Assembly (NCBI GenBank): GCA_002451855.1 | Contig: DKDS01000008.1 | Location: 260-5,735, forward strand | From: Ruminococcaceae bacterium UBA6842 | Lineage (GTDB): Bacteria; Bacillota; Clostridia; Oscillospirales; Acutalibacteraceae | Reading direction: 5' to 3' | DNA length: 5,476 nt | In this document: positions 1-5,476 of the stretch, one piece after another | Numbering within the stretch: the stretch's first letter is position 1 | How the letters are laid out: each line of letters begins with the position of its first letter | The notes under the pieces: model-generated | Told to the model about the DNA's origin: nothing | What the model saw: only the letters and a program-made list of their open reading frames with translations | Databases searched by the model: none | Position numbers and translations under genes: made by a program

Positions 1-689
1 TCGTCGTTTTCTTCAAGCATATCAATTAGCTTTTCCATTTTGGCAGCGGTTTCCTCGTCCTCAATGGTAGTCATTGTTTGCGGTATATATTCGGTTTCAG
101 CTGATATAAAGGTGTAGCCCTTTGCTTCAAGCGCGTCACGCACCGCACCTAAATCGTTAGGGTCGGTGGAAATTTCAAACACATCTCCGTCGAAATTAAA
201 ATCGTCAGCTCCTGCCTCTAAAGCGTCCTCCATAACGGTATCCTCGTCGCGCCCCTCGGCTTCAATTCTTATCATACCCTTGCGGTCAAACATAAATGTA
301 ACCGAGCCGCTCTGACCGAGATTGCCGCCGCATTTATCAAAATAATGTCTCATTTCGCCTGCGGTGCGGTTGCGGTTATCGGTAAGCGTTTCAACAACAA
401 CGGCAACACCCGATGGACCGTAGCCCTCGTATGTAAGCTCCTCATAGTTGTTGGCTTCGCCGTCTCCCGCCGCCTTTTTGATTATTCTTTCAATATTTTC
501 GTTAGGAACATTTGCCGCCTTTGCCTTGGCGATAGCGTCCTTCAATTTGCTGTTCTCATTGGGGTTTGCGCCGCCGGTCTTAACTATAACCGATATTTCT
601 CTTCCGATTTTGGTGAAAACCTTTGCTTTTGCCGCATCGGTTTTTTCCTTTTTCCTCTTGATATTATTCCATTTTGAATGTCCCGACAT
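1..689 (-). CDS. yebC: YebC/PmpR (TACO1-like) family protein, C-terminus cut by window edge
   Basis: The reverse strand reads through 229 codons plus two bases from the ATG at 689 with no stop before the edge. The protein begins MSGHSKWNNIKRKK, the hallmark YebC start, and continues with the family segments KIGREI (about residues 27-32), NENSKLKDAIAKAK (44-57), the P-N-E-NIERIIKKA stretch (62-73), YEGYGPSG (87-94), the TDNRNRT-E-R loop (103-114), GGNLG--GSV-F-F (121-135) and a C-terminal YIPQT (201-205). Family members are about 240-250 residues, so only some 10-20 are missing. YebC proteins are cytosolic, first described as DNA-binding regulators (PmpR); the mitochondrial relative TACO1 is a translational activator, and bacterial members have been linked to translation of difficult, proline-rich sequences. 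Which role applies cannot be read here. The gene lies 40 nt after dus, on the same strand and probably co-transcribed. The family assignment is certain; the regulatory target is unknown. Confidence 0.96.
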   Translation of the reverse strand, partial: MSGHSKWNNIKRKKEKTDAAKAKVFTKIGREISVIVKTGGANPNENSKLKDAIAKAKAANVPNENIERIIKKAAGDGEANNYEELTYEGYGPSGVAVVVETLTDNRNRTAGEMRHYFDKCGGNLGQSGSVTFMFDRKGMIRIEAEGRDEDTVMEDALEAGADDFNFDGDVFEISTDPNDLGAVRDALEAKGYTFISAETEYIPQTMTTIEDEETAAKMEKLIDMLEEND

Positions 690-696
690 TTAAAAT

Positions 697-702
697 CTCC
701 CT
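697..702 (-). promoter_or_regulatory. Shine-Dalgarno site of yebC
   Basis: Read on the minus strand, AGGGAG (within the purine run GAGAGGGAG) ends 7 nt before the ATG at 689. This is normal spacing for a Firmicute ribosome binding site and supports the chosen yebC start, which also matches the conserved family N-terminus. Confidence 0.75.
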
Positions 703-723
703 CTCGTAAGACTTAACCCTATA

Positions 724-752
724 ATTTTATCACACATTTTTATTAAGTTCAA
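724..752 (-). promoter_or_regulatory. Possible internal promoter for yebC within the end of dus
   Basis: On the minus strand, TTGAAC (747-752) and TAAAAT (724-729) are separated by exactly 17 nt. They match the sigma-A consensus at 4/6 and 5/6. The -35 hexamer lies in the last codons of dus and the -10 lies just past the dus stop. The predicted start near 717 would give yebC a leader of about 28 nt carrying its Shine-Dalgarno site. The region is AT-rich, so a chance match is possible, and read-through from dus could also suffice. Confidence 0.4.
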
Positions 753-1698
753 GTGCTTTTTGGCAAATGCGCTCAATATCCGCAAAGCATGTAATCTCGC
801 CGCACATACGCCTGAGCTGTGCCGCTCCCTCAAGTCCGTGCATATACCATGCGGTGTGCTTTCTCGCCTCAAGCATTGCTATGTGGGGGTCCTTATATTC
901 TTCCATAAGCTTAATTTGTTCGGTCAAAGCCTTAAAACGCTCTTCCAATGTAGGGGGCGTATAGTTTTTTCCGTTTAAAAATGCGTTAATTTCCTTAAAA
1001 ACAAAGGGATTGCCCTGCGCCGCTCTGCCAACCATTACAAAATCGCAGTCGGTAGTCTCGTACATAAAACGGGCGCTTTTGCCGTCCTTAACATCTCCGT
1101 TGCCTATAACGGGTATTTTTACGGAGCTTTTTACTTTTTTTATGGTTTTATAATCTATTCCCGGAGCATACATTTGCGCTCGTGTTCTTCCGTGTACGGT
1201 TATTGCGGCGGCGCCTGCCGCTTCGCACCGTTTTGCAAGCTCGGGGGCGTTTATGCTGTCACCGTCATACCCCGTACGCATTTTTACCGTTACGGGAATA
1301 TCCACAGCATTCACAACCGCTTTTACTATATCCGCCGCAAGCAAGGGGTCTTTCATAAGGGCGCTTCCGCCGCCGTTTCCTGCCACCTTAGGGGCGGGGC
1401 AGCCCATATTAATATCAATAAAATCGGGCACAAACCCGAGCGCCGCCCGTGCCGCCTCAGCCATTATTTCGGGAACGCTGCCGAAAATCTGAGAGGCAAA
1501 CGGACGCTCCCTTTCCGAGCAGGTAAGGAGCGACGCTGATTTTTTATCGTTAAGGGTTATGCCCCTTGCGCTTGTAAGCTCGCCCACGGTAAACGCGGCG
1601 CCGAAGCGCACGCACATTTCACGCATCGCGCGGTCGGCAACGCCTGCCATCGGAGCAAGCGCGGCAAAGCCGTTTATTTCTTTATTTCCAATCTTCAT
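730..1698 (-). CDS. dusB: tRNA-dihydrouridine synthase, DusB/NifR3-like
   Basis: This cytosolic FMN enzyme reduces uridines to dihydrouridine in tRNA using NAD(P)H. The 322-residue protein is full length. It shows APMAGVADRAM (15-25, FMN-binding N-terminal TIM-barrel motif), the ERPFASQIFG segment (64-73), DINMGCPAPKV (95-105) with catalytic Cys100, KMRTG (139-143), the HGRTRAQMY motif (169-177), GNGDV (199-203) and GRAAQGNPF (224-232), which complete the flavin phosphate site. A helical C-terminal tRNA-binding domain follows, with the usual H-WY--GL-GA---R pattern (281-297). The start is taken at the ATG at 1698 (MKIGNKEI) because family proteins begin here. An in-frame TTG at 1734 would add 12 atypical residues and lies inside the -35 box. 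The sequence best resembles the DusB/NifR3 group; which tRNA positions it modifies cannot be told from the sequence. No Shine-Dalgarno precedes the ATG, and the promoter implies a leaderless mRNA. Confidence 0.95.
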   Translation of the reverse strand: MKIGNKEINGFAALAPMAGVADRAMREMCVRFGAAFTVGELTSARGITLNDKKSASLLTCSERERPFASQIFGSVPEIMAEAARAALGFVPDFIDINMGCPAPKVAGNGGGSALMKDPLLAADIVKAVVNAVDIPVTVKMRTGYDGDSINAPELAKRCEAAGAAAITVHGRTRAQMYAPGIDYKTIKKVKSSVKIPVIGNGDVKDGKSARFMYETTDCDFVMVGRAAQGNPFVFKEINAFLNGKNYTPPTLEERFKALTEQIKLMEEYKDPHIAMLEARKHTAWYMHGLEGAAQLRRMCGEITCFADIERICQKALELNKNV

Positions 1699-1705
1699 AC
1701 AGAAG

Positions 1706-1734
1706 ATTATATACGAAATATTAACAATAGTCAA
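1706..1734 (-). promoter_or_regulatory. Sigma-A promoter of dus(-yebC)
   Basis: On the minus strand, TTGACT (1729-1734, 5/6 consensus) and a perfect TATAAT (1706-1711) are separated by exactly 17 nt. Only CTTCTGT separates the -10 box from the ATG at 1698, which places the expected transcription start at or within a base of the start codon. An A/T tract directly upstream of the -35 could act as an UP element. Confidence 0.85.
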
Positions 1735-1747
1735 ATTTTTTTAAAAA
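1735..1747. promoter_or_regulatory. A/T tract between the divergent promoters, UP-element-like
   Basis: One A, a run of seven T and five A lie immediately upstream of the dus -35 box and 4 bp upstream of the polA -35 box. Such tracts can contact the RNA polymerase alpha C-terminal domain or bend the DNA. Being central, this tract could serve both promoters. Its role is inferred from composition and position only. Confidence 0.4.
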
Positions 1748-1751
1748 GGTG

Positions 1752-1780
1752 GTGACAATAATAAAAAATAATGTTATACT
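1752..1780 (+). promoter_or_regulatory. Sigma-A promoter of the polA operon, extended -10
   Basis: GTGACA (1752-1757, 5/6 consensus) and TATACT (1775-1780, 5/6) are separated by 17 nt. A TG at 1772-1773 gives the TGn extended -10 common in Gram-positive promoters. The expected start is near 1787, leaving a leader of about 25 nt that contains the polA ribosome binding site. No operator-like repeat is evident between the start site and the gene. Confidence 0.8.
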
Positions 1781-1799
1781 GTAAAATATATAAGTATGT

Positions 1800-1803
1800 G
1801 GAG
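1800..1803 (+). promoter_or_regulatory. Shine-Dalgarno site that fixes the polA TTG start
   Basis: GGAG lies 8 nt before the TTG at 1812. An in-frame TAA at 1791 blocks any extension further upstream. The resulting N-terminus, MKLLAIDGNS, matches the typical PolA beginning, so the TTG is very probably the true start codon. Confidence 0.75.
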
Positions 1804-1811
1804 CTGATATT

Positions 1812-4340
1812 TTGAAGCTGCTTGCGATAGACGGTAACAGCATAATAAACCGCGCGTTTTACGGTGTCAGACTGCTTACTACCAAGGACGGCAGATACAC
1901 AAACGCAGTGTACGGTTTTATAAATATTTTAAATAAACTGCTTGAAAGTGAAAAGCCCGACGGGGTGGCGGTGGCGTTTGACCTTAAAGCCCCCACCTTC
2001 AGGCACAAAAAATACGACGCTTATAAAGCGGGCAGAAAGGGAATGCCGACAGAGCTTGCGGAGCAAATGCCCGTTATGAAGGAGTGGCTTAAGCTTGCAG
2101 GCTATACCTGCATAGAGTGCGAGGGATACGAGGCTGACGATATTTTAGGCACCTTGGCACGGCTTTGCGAGGAAAACGGCGATGAATGTGTAATAGCTAC
2201 GGGCGACCGTGATTCGCTCCAGCTTATATCGGATAAAACCCGTGTTCTGCTTACGGCTACAAAAATGGGCAGACCCGAAATAATCAATTACGACGAGGCG
2301 GCGCTCAAAGAAAAATACGGTCTTACTCCGCCTGAAATGATAGAGCTTAAAAGCCTTATGGGGGACAGCTCGGACAATATACCGGGCGTTGCGGGAGTAG
2401 GCGAAAAGACGGCTACCGACCTTATTTCCCGTTTTCACAGCATCGACTTTATTTACGGCGGACTTGATACACTTGATATTAAGGACTCTGTCCGCAAAAA
2501 GCTGGCGGACGGCAGGGAGAGCGCCTATTTAAGCCGTGAGCTCGGAACGATTTGCAGGACAGCGCCGATTGCCGTCGGCACGGAGGACTGCAAGATAAAA
2601 CCGAGGAATGACGCAGAGCTTGCAAGGCTTATGACGGGTCTTGAATTTTTCAAGCTTATGGAAAAAATGGGAATAACGCCCGATAATTCACATTCGCAGT
2701 TCGAGATTGATTTATCGGACACCGTAACATTCACGGAAATGCCCGAAAACAGCCTTAAAAATGAAAAAAGGCTTGTAATTTATTCGGAAAACGGAGAAAA
2801 TGCTTTCGTTTCCGGTACAAAGGTTTGTCTTGCCGATAAGGAAACGCTGACGGCGGTTCTGGCGGACGAAGCCGTTGAAAAAAGCCTGTATGACTGCAAA
2901 GCCGTGTATAAAAACGGCGAGGCAAACGGTATTGTTTTCGACGCTATGCTTGCGGCGTATATCTGCAACCCGTCGGCGTCGTCGTACTCGGCGGAAAGAA
3001 TTATGCAGGAGTATGTTTTTAATACACCTCAAATAAATGCGGAAAACGAAACGCTTAAAAACGCCTGCAAGTTTTATACGGCTTGTGAAAATCTTGAGGC
3101 GGAGCTCACAAAAACGGGTCAGAAAAAGCTGTTTGACGAAATAGAAATGCCGCTTGCAAGAGTTCTTGCCGATATGGAAAGCTACGGATTTTTGGTGGAT
3201 TCGGACGGTCTTAAGGAGTTGTCAAACGAGCTTGAGGAGCGTATCGGCGTTATAGAAAAGGAAATTTACGGCCTTGTAGGCTATGAGTTCAACCTAAATT
3301 CGCCAAAGCAGTTAGGCGTGGCGCTTTTTGAAAGGCTGGGACTGCCGGCAAAAAAGAAAACAAAAAGCGGTTACAGCACGGGCGCCGAAGTGCTTGAAAG
3401 CCTTAAATACGCTCATCCTGCGGTTTCCCTGCTTTTAAATTACCGTCAGCTCGCAAAGCTTAAATCGACCTATGCGGACGGGCTTGTCACCTGCGTTGCC
3501 GAGGACGGGCGCATACATTCAACCTTTAATCAGACAGAGGCGAGGACAGGCAGAATAAGCTCATCCGAGCCTAATCTTCAAAACATACCCGTAAGAACAA
3601 AAGAGGGCAAAAGACTTCGCAAGTATTTTATCGCGCCGCCCGGAAGGGTTCTTTGCGACGCGGATTATTCGCAGATAGAGCTCAGGGTTCTTGCAAGTAT
3701 AGCAAATGATGAAAATATGATAAACGCCTTTTCGGGCGGAACGGATATACACACGGCTACGGCGGCGCAGGTCTTCGGAATGCCCGAGGAAATGATAACG
3801 CCGGAGCTCAGAAGCAGAGCTAAGGCAGTCAACTTCGGCATAGTTTACGGTATAGGCGCATTTTCCCTTTCAAAGGACATAGGCGTAACAAGGGCGGAGG
3901 CAGACCGATATATAAAAAATTATCTCGCAAGCTATCCGTCGGTTGCGGCGTATATGGAAAACACAATCGAGCAGGCTAAAAAAACAGGCTATGTGACCAC
4001 ATATTACGGAAGACGGCGGTATTTGCCCGAGCTTTCGAACTCAAACGGCAACCTGCGCGCTTTCGGCGAGAGGGTCGCGAGAAACGCGCCGATACAGGGA
4101 ACCGCGGCGGACATCATTAAAATTGCCATGATAAGGGTATATGAACGCCTTAAGGCGGAACAGCCCGACGCAAGGTTGATTTTACAGGTACACGACGAGC
4201 TGATAGTGGAATGTAATGAAGAAAACGCCGAAAAGGTATGCGGTATGCTTGAATATGAAATGGAAAACGCCGCAAAGCTTGCCGTTAAATTAACGGCGGA
4301 AGCCCATCACGGAAAAAACTGGTTAGAGGCTAAGGGATAA
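1812..4340 (+). CDS. polA: DNA polymerase I, with inactive 3'-5' exonuclease domain
   Basis: PolA removes RNA primers and fills gaps in Okazaki-fragment processing and excision repair. The 842-residue protein has the full three-part layout. The 5' nuclease domain (1 to about 290) has IDGNS (Asp7), AFD (Asp57), GYEADD (105-110), TGDRD (130-134), GDSSDNIPG (184-192) and a helix-hairpin-helix GVGEKTA (195-201). A short, degenerate 3'-5' exonuclease-like domain follows (about 315-435). The polymerase domain has TEARTGRISSSEPNLQNIP (575-593), motif A with Asp618 in DYSQIEL, motif B Arg667/Lys671/Phe675/Tyr679, and motif C with His794-Asp795-Glu796. All polymerase residues are present. The DxE exonuclease motif is absent, so proofreading is unlikely, as in Taq and Bacillus enzymes; the length fits those (about 830-880) rather than E. 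coli (928). Phe675 matches E. coli Phe762. The next gene begins 1 nt after the TAA. Confidence 0.98.
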   Translation: MKLLAIDGNSIINRAFYGVRLLTTKDGRYTNAVYGFINILNKLLESEKPDGVAVAFDLKAPTFRHKKYDAYKAGRKGMPTELAEQMPVMKEWLKLAGYTCIECEGYEADDILGTLARLCEENGDECVIATGDRDSLQLISDKTRVLLTATKMGRPEIINYDEAALKEKYGLTPPEMIELKSLMGDSSDNIPGVAGVGEKTATDLISRFHSIDFIYGGLDTLDIKDSVRKKLADGRESAYLSRELGTICRTAPIAVGTEDCKIKPRNDAELARLMTGLEFFKLMEKMGITPDNSHSQFEIDLSDTVTFTEMPENSLKNEKRLVIYSENGENAFVSGTKVCLADKETLTAVLADEAVEKSLYDCKAVYKNGEANGIVFDAMLAAYICNPSASSYSAERIMQEYVFNTPQINAENETLKNACKFYTACENLEAELTKTGQKKLFDEIEMPLARVLADMESYGFLVDSDGLKELSNELEERIGVIEKEIYGLVGYEFNLNSPKQLGVALFERLGLPAKKKTKSGYSTGAEVLESLKYAHPAVSLLLNYRQLAKLKSTYADGLVTCVAEDGRIHSTFNQTEARTGRISSSEPNLQNIPVRTKEGKRLRKYFIAPPGRVLCDADYSQIELRVLASIANDENMINAFSGGTDIHTATAAQVFGMPEEMITPELRSRAKAVNFGIVYGIGAFSLSKDIGVTRAEADRYIKNYLASYPSVAAYMENTIEQAKKTGYVTTYYGRRRYLPELSNSNGNLRAFGERVARNAPIQGTAADIIKIAMIRVYERLKAEQPDARLILQVHDELIVECNEENAEKVCGMLEYEMENAAKLAVKLTAEAHHGKNWLEAKG
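4281..4297 (+). repeat. Perfect 17-bp inverted repeat near the end of polA
   Basis: GCCGTTAA and TTAACGGC flank a single A. In RNA this could form a 6-bp stem with a 5-nt loop. It lies within the polA codons for AVKLTAE, 44 nt before the next start codon, and has no following U-run, so it is not a terminator. A functional role is unproven. Confidence 0.5.
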
Positions 4341-4341
4341 A

Positions 4342-5211
4342 ATGAATGTACTGTTCGTTTGTACCGGCAATACCTGCCGAAGCCCTATGGCAGAGGGATA
4401 TCTGCTCTCCAAAAAATTAAAGGGTGTAAATGTCATAAGCCGCGGAATAGCGGCGGACGGTTCGCCTGCGGCGGAAAACGCAAAAAAAGCTATGTCAGAA
4501 GCCGGAATAGATATAAGCAGACATATTTCGGCGCCTCTCTCAGCGGAGGATGTTAAAAACGCGGACAGAATAATTTGCTTTTCACCGTCGCACAAAGCGC
4601 TTATTTGCGAGGCTTTTGGAGACAGTGATAAAATTTGCGTGCTGTCGGGCGGAATAACAGACCCGTACGGCGGCGATGAAGATACTTACAGGCGTTGTCG
4701 GGATGAAATATTTTCGGCGATAGACAGGCTTTTGGAGGAAGGCTTTTTTAAAGACTTTACGGTAGTTCCGATAGAGGCAAGACATATAGCGCCGATAGCA
4801 AAGCTTGAAAAAATCTGCTTTTCGGAGCCGTGGTCGGCTGAGGGCATAGTCGGCGCCTATAAAACCGGCACGCGGTTTTTTATAGCGGAAAACAGCAGGC
4901 ATTTTATCGGATATATCGGTATAAAAGCGGTAATTGACGAGGGATATATAACAAATGTTGCGGTATTTCCGCAGTACAGAAACAAAGGAGCCGCCACGGC
5001 GCTCATAGAAAGAGTATTCGGGTTTGCCCGTGAAAAGCAGCTTGCCTTTGTTTCGCTTGAGGTGCGCGCGTCGAACATTGCGGCGATAACGCTTTACGAA
5101 AAGCTCGGTTTCAAAACCGAGGGCAGAAGACGGGATTTTTACAGAAACCCGAGGGAAGACGCGCTTATTATGACGAAAAGGTTTGAAGCAAATGAAGATA
5201 CTTGCCATTGA
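4342..5211 (+). CDS. Fusion: low-MW protein (arginine?) phosphatase + RimI-type N-acetyltransferase
   Basis: This single 289-residue frame carries two complete cytosolic enzymes. Residues 1 to about 133 form a low-molecular-weight phosphatase: P-loop [13 protein letters not shown] (6-18) with nucleophile Cys7, Arg13 and Ser14, and the general-acid loop DPYGG (Asp107). Thr11, where classical tyrosine phosphatases usually carry Ile, resembles YwlE, the Bacillus phosphoarginine phosphatase. Residues about 139-282 form a GNAT domain like RimI, which acetylates the N-terminus of ribosomal protein S18: CFSEPWS (159-165), [16 protein letters not shown] (203-218, acetyl-CoA loop R-N-K-G-A-A), LEVRASN (239-245) and LYEKLGF (251-257). 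Glu240 and Tyr252 align with the E. coli RimI catalytic pair Glu103/Tyr115. The linker has no stop codon and no cognate internal start, so I read a true fusion. The ATG follows AAGGG (4332-4336) inside the polA end. RimI next to tsaD is a common arrangement. Substrates are inferred. Confidence 0.92.
   Translation: MNVLFVCTGNTCRSPMAEGYLLSKKLKGVNVISRGIAADGSPAAENAKKAMSEAGIDISRHISAPLSAEDVKNADRIICFSPSHKALICEAFGDSDKICVLSGGITDPYGGDEDTYRRCRDEIFSAIDRLLEEGFFKDFTVVPIEARHIAPIAKLEKICFSEPWSAEGIVGAYKTGTRFFIAENSRHFIGYIGIKAVIDEGYITNVAVFPQYRNKGAATALIERVFGFAREKQLAFVSLEVRASNIAAITLYEKLGFKTEGRRRDFYRNPREDALIMTKRFEANEDTCH
5104..5121 (+). repeat. Perfect inverted repeat in the RimI domain, 70 nt before tsaD
   Basis: CTCGGTT and AACCGAG are separated by TCAA and could form a 7-bp hairpin in the mRNA. 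It lies in the codons for the conserved KLGFKTEG segment, so protein constraint may explain part of it. There is no U-run after it, so it is not a terminator. Confidence 0.5.
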
Positions 5212-5476
5212 AAGCTCGTGCGACGAAACCGCCGCCGCGGTAACGGAGGAACGGGATGTGCTGTCAAGCGTTGTCGCAACGCAGATAGCCGAGCATAAAA
5301 TATACGGCGGCGTTGTGCCCGAAATAGCTTCAAGACGGCACACCGAAGCCATATCACAGGTGTGTGCCGAGGCTTTAAGCCGAGCGGGGCTTACATACGG
5401 AGATATTGACGCGGTTGCGGTCACCTTCGCTCCGGGACTTATAGGGGCGCTGCTTGTCGGGGTGAATTTTGCTAAG
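5192..5476 (+). CDS. tsaD: tRNA N6-adenosine threonylcarbamoyltransferase TsaD, N-terminal part
   Basis: TsaD (Kae1/YgjD family) transfers the threonylcarbamoyl group from threonylcarbamoyl-AMP to A37 of ANN-decoding tRNAs, working in bacteria with TsaB and TsaE after TsaC makes the intermediate. The visible 95 residues begin [13 protein letters not shown] (the ASKHA phosphate-1 motif). They continue with [13 protein letters not shown] (38-50), the [20 protein letters not shown] stretch (71-90) and the start of the following helix, all standard for the family. The window ends before the metal-binding HHxxxH motif. The ATG overlaps the end of the phosphatase-RimI gene by 20 nt in another frame, suggesting translational coupling; an AAAAGG lies 10 nt upstream. 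About 240 residues should follow outside the window. Neither tsaB nor tsaE is present here. The identification is firm. Confidence 0.97.
   Translation, partial: MKILAIESSCDETAAAVTEERDVLSSVVATQIAEHKIYGGVVPEIASRRHTEAISQVCAEALSRAGLTYGDIDAVAVTFAPGLIGALLVGVNFAK

Noticed and set aside
345..693. Two plus-strand frames of 81 and 110 codons
   Set aside because: Both are antisense to yebC, whose reverse-strand product is unmistakable. Their hydrophobic translations are by-products of that reading.
1174..1539. Plus-strand frame of 121 codons
   Set aside because: It is antisense to the conserved core of dus and its low-complexity, Arg/Gly-rich translation has no family resemblance.
1699..1734. Upstream TTG start for dus at 1734
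   Set aside because: It would add 12 residues not typical of the family, has no ribosome binding site, and overlaps the -35 box of the promoter that drives the gene.
4281..4297. Rho-independent terminator at the end of polA
   Set aside because: The inverted repeat has no following T-run, lies inside the coding sequence, and the next gene starts 1 nt after the polA stop.
4734..4780. Separate internal start for a stand-alone RimI
   Set aside because: A ribosome-binding-like motif exists, but the codons after it (GGC TTT TTT AAA GAC TTT ACG GTA GTT CCG ATA) include no ATG, GTG or TTG.
4582..5424. Long open frame of 280 codons on the minus strand
   Set aside because: It lies antisense to the phosphatase-RimI gene and tsaD, both with clear conserved motifs. 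Its translation is rich in Arg, Tyr, Ser and Phe without recognisable domains, as expected for a codon-bias shadow.

Overview
The window looks like an ordinary chromosomal segment of a low-to-mid GC Gram-positive bacterium, most likely a clostridial lineage (Clostridia/Oscillospiraceae-like, possibly uncultured). The reasons are AT-rich promoters with consensus sigma-A hexamers, purine-rich Shine-Dalgarno sites, frequent ATA and TTA codons, a TTG start on polA, a Bacillus/Taq-type DNA polymerase I without a proofreading motif, and a YwlE-like phosphatase sequence. The placement is inferred from sequence style and family resemblance, not from a search.

Layout. On the minus strand, transcribed leftwards from about 1698, are dus (tRNA-dihydrouridine synthase, 730-1698) and then yebC (YebC/PmpR/TACO1 family, 1-689, missing its last few residues at the window edge). 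They are 40 nt apart with no visible terminator; yebC may also have its own promoter inside the 3' end of dus. On the plus strand, transcribed rightwards from about 1787, are polA (1812-4340), a gene encoding a low-molecular-weight phosphatase fused to a RimI-type GNAT acetyltransferase (4342-5211), and tsaD (5192 to beyond the window, N-terminal 95 residues only). The plus-strand genes are packed with a 1-nt gap and a 20-nt overlap, so they are probably one operon.

The 113-bp intergenic region (1699-1811) holds two strong back-to-back promoters, both with 17-bp spacers, sharing an A/T tract. The dus promoter lies so close to its start codon that the mRNA is predicted to be leaderless.

Functional theme. 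Apart from polA, the genes concern tRNA modification and translation: dihydrouridine (Dus), t6A37 (TsaD), ribosomal protein acetylation (RimI domain) and YebC. The least ordinary item is the fusion protein. It joins a phosphatase with the YwlE-type P-loop (Thr11, the residue linked to phosphoarginine specificity) to RimI directly upstream of tsaD, where Firmicutes more often have tsaE-tsaB-rimI-tsaD. No mobile element, CRISPR array, RNA gene or clear rho-independent terminator is visible.
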